NCBI GenBank assembly: GCA_964596135.1
Contig: CAZQTF010000120.1
Coordinates: forward strand, 1-11,874
Length of the DNA stretch: 11,874 bases
Direction: 5' to 3'
Origin: JADJNW01 sp964596135
Lineage (GTDB): Bacteria; Bacteroidota; Bacteroidia; Chitinophagales; Saprospiraceae
The notes below the pieces were generated by a model. The model saw only the letters and a program-made list of their open reading frames with translations, had not been told where the DNA came from and did no database searches. The translations under genes and the position numbers were made by a program. Positions 1 through 7,495 of this stretch are shown one piece after another (the stretch's first letter is position 1; each line of letters opens with the position of its first letter).

Positions 1-12
1 CGCATTTCAAAT

Positions 13-1311
13 TTGTTTACCGTGATAGATAAACAACCTTTAGAACTCAACGCCGACTTTCAGTACGCCCTCGATGCCATTGAAAAACAAGGCAAAAACC
101 TCTTCATCACCGGACGCGCCGGCACCGGCAAATCTACGTTGCTGCAACTTTTCAGGAACACCACCCGCAAGAAAACCGTTGTGCTTGCGCCCACCGGCAT
201 CGCCGCGCTCAATGTAGGCGGGCAAACCATTCACTCATTTTTTGGCTTTCCGCCAAGGCTCATTCCCAAAAGTGAAATCAAGAAACGCCGTGACCGTCGG
301 CTATATAAAAACCTGGAAGTGTTGATTGTTGATGAAATTTCGATGGTGCGCGCCGATTTGCTGGATAACATTGACTACTTTCTACGGCTCAACCGCGAGA
401 ATCCGGCGCCGTTTGGCGGGGTGCAGGTCGTGTTTTTCGGCGATCTGTTCCAATTGCCACCGGTAGTGGCTTCCGATGTTGAGCAAATGATGTTTCAATT
501 GCAATATCAATCGCCGTACTTTTTTTCGGCGCAAGTGCTGGAGGATTTCCGTGTGGAAATGATCGAATTGCAAAAGGTGTATCGGCAGGAAAACCGGCAT
601 TTTCTAAAGCTGCTGGAAGCCGTCAGGCTTAATCGGATTGAGTATGACACCTTGCAGGAACTCAATAGCCGCCACCAGCCGGAATTTCAGACCAAGGATT
701 TTTACATCACATTATGCGCCCGCAACAACCGCGCCGACGCTATCAACCAGCAGGAACTCGACCGCATTCCGCTGCCCGCGCAGAACTACGCCGCCACGAT
801 CACCGGCGATTTCAATCCAGCCCTCTACCCTACCGACCCTGCGCTGCGGCTCAAGCTCAATGCTCAGGTGATGTTTATCAAAAATGACCCCAAACGGCAG
901 TTTGTAAACGGCACTATTGGCAAAGTGGTCAAGCTCGAAAACGACGCTGTGACTGTGATGATCGAAGAAAACGAACAACGCCGCTACGTAGAAGTAGAAC
1001 CTCTGGACTGGGAAATCCTGCGCTACAAAACCACGCTGACCGATCCCAACAATATTGAAACGGAGGTCATTGGCACCTTCCGGCAATATCCGCTCAAGCT
1101 CGCCTGGGCGATCACCATTCACAAATCGCAGGGCAAAACTTTCGACAAAGTGATCATTGACCTCGGCACGGGCGCGTTCGAACACGGTCAAACCTACGTG
1201 GCACTCAGCCGCTGCCGAACATTAGAAGGAATTGTACTAAAACAACCGATTCACCCGAAGGATATTCTGACAGATGAACGGATCGTAGAATTTTATGAGC
1301 AAAATTTTTGA
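13..1311 (+). CDS. PIF1-like SF1B DNA helicase (AAA family ATPase), 5' end possibly cut
   Basis: ATP-dependent DNA helicase of superfamily 1B, PIF1/RecD-like, expected to unwind DNA 5' to 3' in the cytoplasm. All core motifs are visible in order: Walker A GRAGTGKST (residues 34-42), motif Ia APTGIAALNVGG (59-70), Walker B VDEIS (106-110), motif III GDLFQLPP (143-150), VYRQ (189-192), motif V with ITIHKSQGKT (367-376) and motif VI YVALSRCR (395-402). The end after the ILTDERIVEFYEQNF segment looks natural. At 432 residues it is a short, helicase-core-only form; many Bacteroidota relatives carry extra C-terminal domains. The start used here is a TTG; a GTG at 22 is an alternative. The frame stays open to base 1, so the true start may lie outside the window. 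Helicase identity is very secure; the cellular role is not known. Confidence 0.93.
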   Translation: MFTVIDKQPLELNADFQYALDAIEKQGKNLFITGRAGTGKSTLLQLFRNTTRKKTVVLAPTGIAALNVGGQTIHSFFGFPPRLIPKSEIKKRRDRRLYKNLEVLIVDEISMVRADLLDNIDYFLRLNRENPAPFGGVQVVFFGDLFQLPPVVASDVEQMMFQLQYQSPYFFSAQVLEDFRVEMIELQKVYRQENRHFLKLLEAVRLNRIEYDTLQELNSRHQPEFQTKDFYITLCARNNRADAINQQELDRIPLPAQNYAATITGDFNPALYPTDPALRLKLNAQVMFIKNDPKRQFVNGTIGKVVKLENDAVTVMIEENEQRRYVEVEPLDWEILRYKTTLTDPNNIETEVIGTFRQYPLKLAWAITIHKSQGKTFDKVIIDLGTGAFEHGQTYVALSRCRTLEGIVLKQPIHPKDILTDERIVEFYEQNF

Positions 1312-1339
1312 AAATTAAAACGGGAAATTACTACCTTAG
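1307..1339 (+). promoter_or_regulatory. Bacteroidota-type promoter for the 46-residue microprotein gene
   Basis: A -33-like TTTG (1307-1310) and a -7-like TACCTTAG (1332-1339, one mismatch to TAnnTTTG) are 21 bases apart, the spacing expected for the Bacteroidota primary sigma factor. Transcription would start near 1346, about 30 bases before the ATG at 1375. A perfect TAnnTTTG match also occurs at 1363-1370, but it lacks an upstream TTG and would give a leaderless message, so I prefer the first site. Confidence 0.45.
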
Positions 1340-1374
1340 TGCCGAAATCAACACCTAAAACCTATTTTTGTCAC

Positions 1375-1515
1375 ATGACAACCAGAAGAATCAAACGGCG
1401 CCAGAAATTAGCCGAAAAAAAAGAACAGCAGGAGTCCCGTAAATTTATGCTCATCGTCATCATGGCTACGGTCGTTCTGCTCATTTTGTTATATCTGATT
1501 TTCCAGAGGTCCTGA
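1375..1515 (+). CDS. 46-residue basic single-pass membrane microprotein
   Basis: A short frame ATG...TGA encoding 46 residues. The first 24 are very basic and hydrophilic, starting MTTRRIKRRQKLAEKKEQQE. They are followed by one hydrophobic helix (about residues 25-43, MLIVIMATVVLLILLYLIF) and a short QRS end. The layout predicts an inner-membrane protein with its charged N-terminus in the cytoplasm. There is no signal peptidase site or lipobox. It lies 63 bases after the helicase gene, has a plausible promoter of its own (1307-1339) and is followed after 32 bases by an intrinsic terminator (1548-1574), so it looks like a complete small transcription unit. I do not recognise a family. The amino-acid layout and flanking signals support a real gene, but the short length leaves room for chance. 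An internal ATG at 1447 would leave only the helix. Confidence 0.6.
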   Translation: MTTRRIKRRQKLAEKKEQQESRKFMLIVIMATVVLLILLYLIFQRS

Positions 1516-1547
1516 TTATTTTTATTTTCTGGCTATCACTTTTTTGT

Positions 1548-1574
1548 CTTGATTATTATAAATCAGGATTTTTT
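1548..1574 (+). terminator. Intrinsic terminator after the microprotein gene
   Basis: Arms CTTGATT (1548-1554) and AATCAGG (1561-1567) pair over 7 positions, one of them G-U, around a 6-base loop. An A and six T residues (1569-1574) follow. This lies 32 bases after the microprotein stop on the same strand and would also end helicase transcription. Confidence 0.65.
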
Positions 1575-1618
1575 CAAGAATTATTATGGCACCGTTCAAA
1601 TACATCCACTTACTACTC

Positions 1619-1650
1619 TTACTTATTGAAAAAATCACCGCGATAAGTAA
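1619..1650. repeat. Inverted repeat in the convergent intergenic region
   Basis: TTACTTAT (1619-1626) and ATAAGTAA (1643-1650) are perfect 8-base inverted arms with a 16-base spacer. The arms are A+T-rich and no T-run follows directly. Function is unknown; chance is possible. Confidence 0.3.
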
Positions 1651-1689
1651 ATGATCTTCATGGATTGACTCAAAAAAAAATACCTTAAT

Positions 1690-1723
1690 ACAAAACAGGC
1701 TGAAGCTAATGCCGCAGCCTGTT
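1690..1723 (-). terminator. Intrinsic terminator of transketolase (minus strand)
   Basis: AACAGGCTG (1694-1702) and CAGCCTGTT (1715-1723) form a perfect 9-base stem with a 12-base loop. On the minus strand the 3' arm runs into a short T-run, and a run of nine T residues follows further downstream (complement of 1672-1680). It sits 65 bases after the tkt stop. The G+C-rich stem among A+T-rich flanks makes it the strongest terminator in the window. Confidence 0.72.
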
Positions 1724-1727
1724 GCTT

Positions 1728-1760
1728 AGAATTCGCAAATCTCCAAAATTTACGAATTCT
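1728..1760 (-). repeat. Long hairpin in the tkt 3' untranslated region
   Basis: AGAATTCG (1728-1735) pairs with CGAATTCT (1753-1760). After one mismatch, AAAT (1737-1740) pairs with ATTT (1748-1751), leaving a 7-base loop. Each arm contains an EcoRI-type GAATTC. The hairpin lies between the tkt stop codon and the tkt terminator, so it would be transcribed as a second stem-loop at the 3' end of the message. It has no T-run of its own and is more likely a stabilising or processing structure than a terminator. Confidence 0.45.
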
Positions 1761-1787
1761 TATTTACCGATTTGCTCCGGCACCTTA

Positions 1788-3851
1788 TTATCGTTCCAGC
1801 ATTTCGACCACTTGTCGGAATACATTTTCTGCGGTAAAGCCAAACTTTTCATCCAGCACTTGAAAGGGCGCCGAGTAGCCAAAGTGAGTCAAGCCCCAAA
1901 CTTTGCCGTGATGCCCGACCAAGCCGCGCAAGTTGACCGGCAGTCCGGCAGTTAAGCCAAACGTGGGCACGCCTGCCGGCAGCACTTCATTTTGATAGGC
2001 AAGCGGCTGATTTCTAAACAACCCCTCGCTAGGTGCGGACACAATGCGGATGCGGAGCCCTTTTTCAGCTTTTAATTTCGCAGCACCGGCAACCAGCGTG
2101 GAAACCTCTGAGCCATTGGCAACCAACACTACATCGGGCGTTCCTTCACAGTTTTGTACAATATAAGCGCCTTTTGCGGCTGCTTGTGCCGCTTCAAAAC
2201 GCGTGTTTCCCGGCTCTGCCGGAATATCCGCAATATTTTGGCGAGAAAGAATCAAGCCGCTGGGCGAGTGTCGGTTTTCGAGTGCCAATTTCCAGCAAAC
2301 CGTTGTTTCGTGTCCATCTGCCGGGCGCAGCGCGAGGAAGCTATTGCGACCAGAATGGTTTTTTAATTGTTCGAGCAAGCGAATCTGTGCCTCCTGTTCC
2401 ACCGGCTGGTGGGTTGGTCCATCTTCTCCCACCCGGAACGCATCGTGCGTCCAGATGAAAATCACCTGCTGCTCCATCAGCGCGCAGACGCGTATCGCTG
2501 GTTTCATATAATCGGAAAAAGCGAAGAATGTAGCACACACCGGAATCACGCCGCCGTGCAAAGCCATACCCGTTGCCAATGCGGACATCGTGAGCTCAGC
2601 AACACCCGCCTGCAAGAATGCGCCACTGAAATCGCCGTGTTTGAACGCTGGTTTCTTTTTCAGGAAAGCGTCGGTTTTATCACTATTCGACAAATCGGCA
2701 GATGCGACAATCATGTTGTCAACATGATCTGCCAGATAAGACAACACTTGCGCCGAAGCATTCCGGGTGGGTCCGTTCGGTTTTTGTTCGATGTTGCTCC
2801 AATCGAGTGGCGGTAATTCGCCAGAGAGAAATTGCTGCCACTTTTTAGCCAGCGCCGGATTTTGCGTTGCCCATTCGCGGAAAGCGGCTTTTCGGGCATC
2901 CGCTGCGCGTTGCTTTTCCTGTTTTACTTGTTCATAATACGCCGACACTTCCGGGAAAACGCAGAACGGATCAGCAGGATCGCCATTTAGTCCTTCGATT
3001 GTTTTTGCAAAAGAAGCTTTCGATTCGCCCAGTGGTTTGCCGTGCAACTCGACCTCGCCTTCATAAGCAGAACCGTCTTCCAGCAACACGCCTTTGCCCA
3101 TCGTGGTTTTGCCGATGATCAGCGTAGGGCGCTGGATTTCATTGATGCCCGCGCTGAGTGCGTTGCGAATAGCATGGTGATCGTTGCCATCAATCGTCAG
3201 TACGTGCCATCCCCAGGCTTCATATTTTTTAGCAGTATCTTCGCTTGTTACCTCATTTACTTTAGTAGAAAGCTGAATATCATTCGCATCATAAAACATG
3301 ATGATATTGCCCAAGCCAAGCGTACCGGCAATTCGACCAGCGCCCTGCGAAATCTCTTCCTGGATACCGCCATCCGAAATATAGATGTACGTTTTATGCG
3401 CAACCGACTCGCCGAAGCGCGCCGCAAGAAAACGCTCGGCAATAGCCGACCCGATACCAAAAGCGTGCCCCAAACCAAGCGGACCAGAGGTGTTTTCGAT
3501 GCCCCGCGCTACATCCAATTCGGGGTGACCAGGCGTCGGGCTATCCCATTGTCGAAAGTTTTTGATGTCGTCCATCGAATAATTGCCCAACAAGTGCTGC
3601 ACTGCGTACAACATTGCCGACATATGCCCCGCATCGAGGAAAAAACGGTCGCGCAGCGCCCAGTGCATATTGCTGGGATCATATTGCAAAAATTCCGTGT
3701 AGAGGATATGAATAAAATCTGCGCCGCCCATCGGACCACCGGGATGCCCGGATTTAGCTTTTTCTACCATTGCTGCCGAGAGAATTCGGATATTGTCAGC
3801 GGCGCGCAACGATTGTTCCGCAGTAGCGATTTTTGTTTCCAAAGTACTCAT
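1788..3851 (-). CDS. tkt: Transketolase
   Basis: Thiamine-diphosphate enzyme of the non-oxidative pentose phosphate pathway; it moves two-carbon ketol units between sugar phosphates in the cytoplasm. The 687-residue length is normal for a full three-domain transketolase. Visible residues matching the family: His36 in KSGHPGGPMG, His76 in DAGHMS, His109 in TPGHPE, the ThDP/Mg motif SDG (159-161) to Asn190 in YDAND, His270 in ELHGKPLG, Arg363 in TRNAS, the activating Glu419 in VAELTMSA, His469 in WTHD, and GEDGPTHQPVEQ (475-486). The usual GDG of the cofactor motif is SDG here; the Asp is kept, and I recall this form from other Bacteroidota-like transketolases. The ATG at 3851 fits family N-termini. 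The gene is monocistronic, with its own promoter (3916-3923) and terminator (1690-1723). Confidence 0.96.
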   Translation of the reverse strand: MSTLETKIATAEQSLRAADNIRILSAAMVEKAKSGHPGGPMGGADFIHILYTEFLQYDPSNMHWALRDRFFLDAGHMSAMLYAVQHLLGNYSMDDIKNFRQWDSPTPGHPELDVARGIENTSGPLGLGHAFGIGSAIAERFLAARFGESVAHKTYIYISDGGIQEEISQGAGRIAGTLGLGNIIMFYDANDIQLSTKVNEVTSEDTAKKYEAWGWHVLTIDGNDHHAIRNALSAGINEIQRPTLIIGKTTMGKGVLLEDGSAYEGEVELHGKPLGESKASFAKTIEGLNGDPADPFCVFPEVSAYYEQVKQEKQRAADARKAAFREWATQNPALAKKWQQFLSGELPPLDWSNIEQKPNGPTRNASAQVLSYLADHVDNMIVASADLSNSDKTDAFLKKKPAFKHGDFSGAFLQAGVAELTMSALATGMALHGGVIPVCATFFAFSDYMKPAIRVCALMEQQVIFIWTHDAFRVGEDGPTHQPVEQEAQIRLLEQLKNHSGRNSFLALRPADGHETTVCWKLALENRHSPSGLILSRQNIADIPAEPGNTRFEAAQAAAKGAYIVQNCEGTPDVVLVANGSEVSTLVAGAAKLKAEKGLRIRIVSAPSEGLFRNQPLAYQNEVLPAGVPTFGLTAGLPVNLRGLVGHHGKVWGLTHFGYSAPFQVLDEKFGFTAENVFRQVVEMLER

Positions 3852-3915
3852 TATTAAACGTTTAAATCAATTTTTATAGATAAAAACCGGCTTTTTGATC
3901 AGCAATTATAAGGGA

Positions 3916-3923
3916 CAAAGATA
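3916..3923 (-). promoter_or_regulatory. Likely -7 box of the tkt promoter (TATCTTTG)
   Basis: On the minus strand the bases read TATCTTTG, a perfect fit to the Bacteroidota TAnnTTTG -7 consensus. Transcription would start near 3909, giving an untranslated leader of nearly 60 bases before the tkt ATG. I see no good TTG at the usual -33 spacing, so the box may depend on an activator or on the -7 element alone. Confidence 0.55.
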
Positions 3924-3953
3924 GGAATATCAAACAGGAACATTAGGATTGAG

Positions 3954-3968
3954 AGGGAATTATTCCCT
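3954..3968. promoter_or_regulatory. Palindrome upstream of the tkt promoter, candidate operator
   Basis: AGGGAAT (3954-3960) and ATTCCCT (3962-3968) are perfect 7-base arms around one central T. Relative to the predicted tkt start site this is about -45 to -59, a position suited to an activator. It could equally be a small hairpin. No regulator is encoded nearby. Confidence 0.3.
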
Positions 3969-4214
3969 TTGCATTAAGGTCTATATGAAGAGCGCGTCTG
4001 AAATTCCGATATCCTTTAGATAGCATATGCTTGTCATTAGAGCATTTTTCTCAAGAACAAGAATATTGGAATGTTAGATGATTGGAAAATGCTCCGATTG
4101 TCAATGGCTCTTTCCCCGCTTTCCATCGCTCCATGTTTCCAATGATAAACGTTTCAAAAGACAAAAGCTTATCGTTCAATACTTTGAGAAAAATTCTAAA
4201 CATTGAAACAGGAT

Positions 4215-6713
4215 TTAAAATGGAAAACCCAAACCCAGATTAAAATTGACAATATCTCTGAAACTATAATCCTCCGATTGCCAGCGGTACCAATAATCGG
4301 CTTCCCGGACGCTTTTATCGCCCGAAATTTGCAGCGGATAAGGGCTGCGCAATCGAACGCCCATGTCCAGCCGAAAAATAAAATAAGTCAGATCAAATCG
4401 AAAACCAAAGCCGGTTCCCAATGCAATTTGTTTGTAAAACGCATCATTAATTTTGTACGCTGCATTGGTATTTTCAATCGCTTTGGATCGAAAGAGAAAT
4501 TGCGAACCAGGGCGGGAAGGGTCATGCCGGATCGTCCAGATGTTGCCACCATCAAGAAAGAATGCACCGTTGAGTCGCCAAAAGATATTAAAACGGTATT
4601 CGGCACTGAATTCCAGCTTGAGGTCGCCTGTTTGATAAAACAGGAGGCGATTTTGGGCACTGCGGGTAAGCGTATCCACGTGCCCACCAGGACCAAGTCC
4701 GCGTACTGCCCAGGCGCGAATACTGTTGGGACCACCAACATAGAACTGCTTCACATAAGGCACATCGGTGGTAAAACCAAACGGGCGGGCAATGCCAAAA
4801 CTGACGCGCGAAGCAAAACTCGTTTTGGGATTAAATTGTTTATAATATCGGTAATCTGCTTCAGCTTTGGCGTATTGCGAAAAATCAATATCCCCCAGGC
4901 GCAGGGTATCAGAACTCAGTGCAAATGCGTTGTAAATGGCGTTTCCTGCCCAGATTTCAGTGCCGGCGAGTTCCACATTGAAACCCAGATAATGGGAATT
5001 TCCCAGGCGATCGGTGCGGCTATTGTGCACATAACTGAAATCCCGGAACAAAAGACTCACAAACAACTGCTTGCCAAAACTTTGCTCCAGAAAGGGATTC
5101 GCGTCGAGAATATCTTTAAATTTTTCTTCTGTGACGGGTCGCAAATAATCCAGCCCAATGTGGTTCACGATATAACGGTGCGAGCCTTTGCTGTCAAAAT
5201 ATTGCAAATCATAGCCATAAAAAGCATTCAGCAAATTATATCTGTAAAAATCAAGCAACAGCAGGTAATTGTAGCTCGCCGTCAGGCGAGTTTGTGCATT
5301 TTCATGCAACAACTGATAGTACGTATCGCTGATCAAACCGCCGCCTTTTCGAATGCGCGCACTGTATAACCCGCGCCAAACCCCAAGATAATCATGAAAC
5401 TTTGGAAAATAAAGATCGGCTTGCGCTCTCAGATCAATGGTATTCCAAAGGCGGGCAAGCGTATCGCCAAAGTTGGGATTGATTTCCACTCCAGCAGAAA
5501 GATTGGTGACTAACAACTCAGCGCCACGAAACAGGTTGCGATTGCGCAAACCAGGACTGACAAAGACCCCAATCAGGTTGCCGGCGCCGGAGGTCGCGCT
5601 GCGATTGGTGTAATTCAATTCAAAATCAATTCCCATCTCCATACGGAGGTTGCGCGTTAATTCGATGCGGAAATTCAGGATTTCCGGATTTTCACTGTCG
5701 GGTTCTTCTTTGATCCGCACAAATTTATAAACGCCCAGCGCCGATAAGCGACGGACAGTCAGATCATAATTCGCCTGGCTATATACATCGCCCGGGCGCA
5801 GATAGATGGATTCTACAATCACCTGCGGGCGTACTTTGAAACCACTGTTGGGGGGTATTCTGAAGCGATAACCCTTCACAATCGTATCCCGAAGATTGGC
5901 TTCCTCGGTAAGCGGGTCGTACTGAGAATAAATGATCACCTCACCAATCCGAAATACCTGATGCAGACTGTCGCGAGCCGGCGGCAATACCTCTACATAC
6001 ACATTGGCTCTGCCTTTGCGCAAGGTAGTATCGGCATCAATGGGCGCGATGTAATTGGCATAAAGAGTGGCATAACCATTATTGCGCAGATGCGTCGTAA
6101 TGCGATCCTTCTCTTGCTCATATACCGTACGCGTGAGCGGAACTCCGGCTTTCATGAGCGTCCGGTCACTGATATTTTGTAAAATTCGGTGTATATTGCT
6201 GTCGGGACTTGAGAAGAATACCGTATCAATGACAAACTGTTGTCCCGTATTGACATAATAGGTGATCTGTATTTTTTTCTTGTCCTTACCAGAAAGAACA
6301 TCATCATAAAATACACTGGCATTATAATAGCCATTGTATTGCAAATAATACTCCATCGAACGGGCGGTGCTGTCGGCAAGATAACTTTGGAAAATGGCCG
6401 GCGTTTCGGCAATTACCCGGCGTTGCCAGCGATCAATTTTAGTAGTATCTTCAGGGGCTAAGGTAGAAAAATAAAACCATTCGCGCGGAAAAAACAGCAA
6501 AAAATTGGTGTTCGGCTTTTGCTTATAAAGCGTCGCCAATTCATATTTTAGCGAAGTTTTATTTTTAACGTTTTTGGCATTGACCAGCTTAATGCCATTT
6601 TTGATCAGCAATTGTTCATCACCGGCGAGGTATTTGGTGGTATTGCAAGCAGACAAGCTTAACAACAACACTAATCCTTGAAAAACATATTGTAAAAACC
6701 GAAACTGCTGCAT
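4215..6713 (-). CDS. tamL: TamL-like lipoprotein of the BamA/TamA (Omp85) outer-membrane assembly family
   Basis: Outer-membrane beta-barrel with periplasmic POTRA domains, expected to work with a TamB-type inner-membrane partner (not in this window) in envelope assembly. The N-terminus is a lipoprotein signal: MQQFRFLQYVFQ, a hydrophobic LVLLLSLSA stretch and the lipobox LSAC with Cys23, the feature that separates Bacteroidota TamL from TamA. Residues about 30-360 look like POTRA-type modules (for example FRIGEVIIYSQYDPL and GDVYSQANYDLTVRRLSALG). The C-terminal half is rich in alternating aromatic barrel strands. The family loop-6 motif appears as NSIRAWAVRG near residues 663-672, and the protein ends GLGFPF with the terminal Phe typical of barrels. 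I start at the ATG at 6713 because it begins the signal peptide directly; an upstream TTG at 6737 would add eight residues and overlap the divergent gene's ATG. Length of 832 residues is normal for the family. Family membership is very secure; the exact paralogue is likely rather than proven. Confidence 0.9.
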   Translation of the reverse strand: MQQFRFLQYVFQGLVLLLSLSACNTTKYLAGDEQLLIKNGIKLVNAKNVKNKTSLKYELATLYKQKPNTNFLLFFPREWFYFSTLAPEDTTKIDRWQRRVIAETPAIFQSYLADSTARSMEYYLQYNGYYNASVFYDDVLSGKDKKKIQITYYVNTGQQFVIDTVFFSSPDSNIHRILQNISDRTLMKAGVPLTRTVYEQEKDRITTHLRNNGYATLYANYIAPIDADTTLRKGRANVYVEVLPPARDSLHQVFRIGEVIIYSQYDPLTEEANLRDTIVKGYRFRIPPNSGFKVRPQVIVESIYLRPGDVYSQANYDLTVRRLSALGVYKFVRIKEEPDSENPEILNFRIELTRNLRMEMGIDFELNYTNRSATSGAGNLIGVFVSPGLRNRNLFRGAELLVTNLSAGVEINPNFGDTLARLWNTIDLRAQADLYFPKFHDYLGVWRGLYSARIRKGGGLISDTYYQLLHENAQTRLTASYNYLLLLDFYRYNLLNAFYGYDLQYFDSKGSHRYIVNHIGLDYLRPVTEEKFKDILDANPFLEQSFGKQLFVSLLFRDFSYVHNSRTDRLGNSHYLGFNVELAGTEIWAGNAIYNAFALSSDTLRLGDIDFSQYAKAEADYRYYKQFNPKTSFASRVSFGIARPFGFTTDVPYVKQFYVGGPNSIRAWAVRGLGPGGHVDTLTRSAQNRLLFYQTGDLKLEFSAEYRFNIFWRLNGAFFLDGGNIWTIRHDPSRPGSQFLFRSKAIENTNAAYKINDAFYKQIALGTGFGFRFDLTYFIFRLDMGVRLRSPYPLQISGDKSVREADYWYRWQSEDYSFRDIVNFNLGLGFPF

Positions 6714-6736
6714 TTTAATTTTTAGAAAAATCAACA

Positions 6737-7495
6737 ATGGCGCTCTCGAAAAACAGCATCAAATATATTAGATCGCTTCAACTCAAGAAGTTTAGGCAAA
6801 AATATAACAATTTCGTGTTAGAAGGTGATAAAATTGCCCGCGAAATCCTGCATCAGTCTTATTTGCAAATCGAAAACATTTATGCACTTCCTCACTGGAT
6901 TGAAGCGAATCAACATATGTTACAACGTTTTTCTGATCGGATTCATGCAATCGAAGTAACCGATTTATCCAAAATTTCCAGCCTCGCCACGCCCAATCAG
7001 GTGCTCATCATTGCTCAGCAACCCAAGCCTGCCCTCGGCAAAAACGATCTTATGGGCAAGCTCTCGCTCTTCCTCGATGGCATTCAGGACCCCGGCAACA
7101 TGGGCACCATTCTACGTATTGCCGATTGGTTTGGCATACCATACGTATTTTGTTCTCATGACTGTGTAGATGTTTTTAGCCCGAAAGTAGTACAAGCCAG
7201 CATGGGTGCATTGCTGCGGGTAAAAGTGATCGAAATAAAACTGGAACAATTGCGGTCTTTATTTCCCGATTTGCCCATTCTCGGCGCGGTTCTCCATGGC
7301 GATAATATTTTCAAAACGTCATTGCCCGAGGCAGGAATTCTCGTCATTGGCAACGAAAGCAAAGGTATTTCTACCAGCGTTCAGTCGCTGCTTACCCATC
7401 GTATCGCTATTCCGCCGGCACCGGGCAGCGGCGCCGAATCTTTGAACGCAGCCGTTGCGACGGGCATTATCGTGGCGATTTTGCAAAACCAATAG
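6737..7495 (+). CDS. TrmH/SpoU-family RNA 2'-O-ribose methyltransferase
   Basis: SAM-dependent methyltransferase of the SPOUT (trefoil-knot) class acting on tRNA or rRNA ribose; the target nucleotide cannot be told from sequence. The N-terminal substrate-binding domain begins SKNSIKYIRSLQLKKFR and carries FVLEGDKIA (26-34). The catalytic domain has motif 1 DGIQDPGNMGTILRIADW (114-131) with Asn121 and Arg127, a conserved SPKVVQASMGALLRV block (148-162), motif 2 VIGNESKG (203-210) with Glu207, and motif 3 IPPAPGSGAESLNAAVATG (225-243). All expected catalytic and SAM-binding residues are present. The 252-residue length is typical. The ATG at 6737 matches family starts. It is divergent from the tamL-like gene with 23 bases between start codons. 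I recall these two families being neighbours in other Bacteroidota genomes, from memory only. Confidence 0.92.
   Translation: MALSKNSIKYIRSLQLKKFRQKYNNFVLEGDKIAREILHQSYLQIENIYALPHWIEANQHMLQRFSDRIHAIEVTDLSKISSLATPNQVLIIAQQPKPALGKNDLMGKLSLFLDGIQDPGNMGTILRIADWFGIPYVFCSHDCVDVFSPKVVQASMGALLRVKVIEIKLEQLRSLFPDLPILGAVLHGDNIFKTSLPEAGILVIGNESKGISTSVQSLLTHRIAIPPAPGSGAESLNAAVATGIIVAILQNQ
6760..6767 (-). promoter_or_regulatory. Candidate -7 box for tamL inside the methyltransferase gene (TATATTTG)
   Basis: The minus strand reads TATATTTG, a perfect TAnnTTTG match, about 46 bases upstream of the tamL-like ATG. It lies within codons 8-11 of the divergent methyltransferase gene. A TTG on the minus strand (complement of 6784-6786) is 16 bases further upstream, one base short of the usual spacing. 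No better site fits in the 23 bases between the two start codons. Confidence 0.4.

Larger units (their letters stand above)
3852..4214. other. 363-base intergenic region between tkt and the tamL-like gene
   Basis: This gap holds the tkt leader and -7 box and the palindrome at 3954-3968. Beyond these I see no convincing reading frame, tRNA or known RNA. Two weak inverted pairs occur: GAGCATTTT (4040-4048) with AAAATGCTC (4086-4094), and TGTTTCCAATG (4134-4144) with CATTGAAACA (4201-4210, one bulged base). The second pair begins just after the tamL-like stop codon and could fold as a long 3' stem. No clear T-run follows it on the minus strand. Confidence 0.4.

Noticed and set aside
712..1191. 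A 159-codon minus-strand frame inside the helicase gene
   Set aside because: It is antisense to helicase motifs V and VI; composition is that of a shadow frame.
1586..1654. A 22-codon frame beginning MAPFKYIHLLLLL after the plus-strand terminator
   Set aside because: Very short, downstream of a terminator, with no promoter-like box close to it; chance is the simpler reading.
3042..3857. A 271-codon plus-strand frame opposite the transketolase N-terminal half
   Set aside because: It mirrors conserved transketolase codons on the other strand and shows no family resemblance or start signal.
4203..5369. A 388-codon plus-strand open frame opposite the tamL-like gene
   Set aside because: It is fully antisense to a clear Omp85-family gene, has no recognisable domain or promoter, and its amino-acid content looks like a codon shadow of the barrel strands.
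6714..6737. TTG start at 6737 for the tamL-like gene
   Set aside because: It would add MLIFLKIK before a complete lipoprotein signal peptide that already begins with ATG at 6713, and would overlap the divergent gene's start codon.
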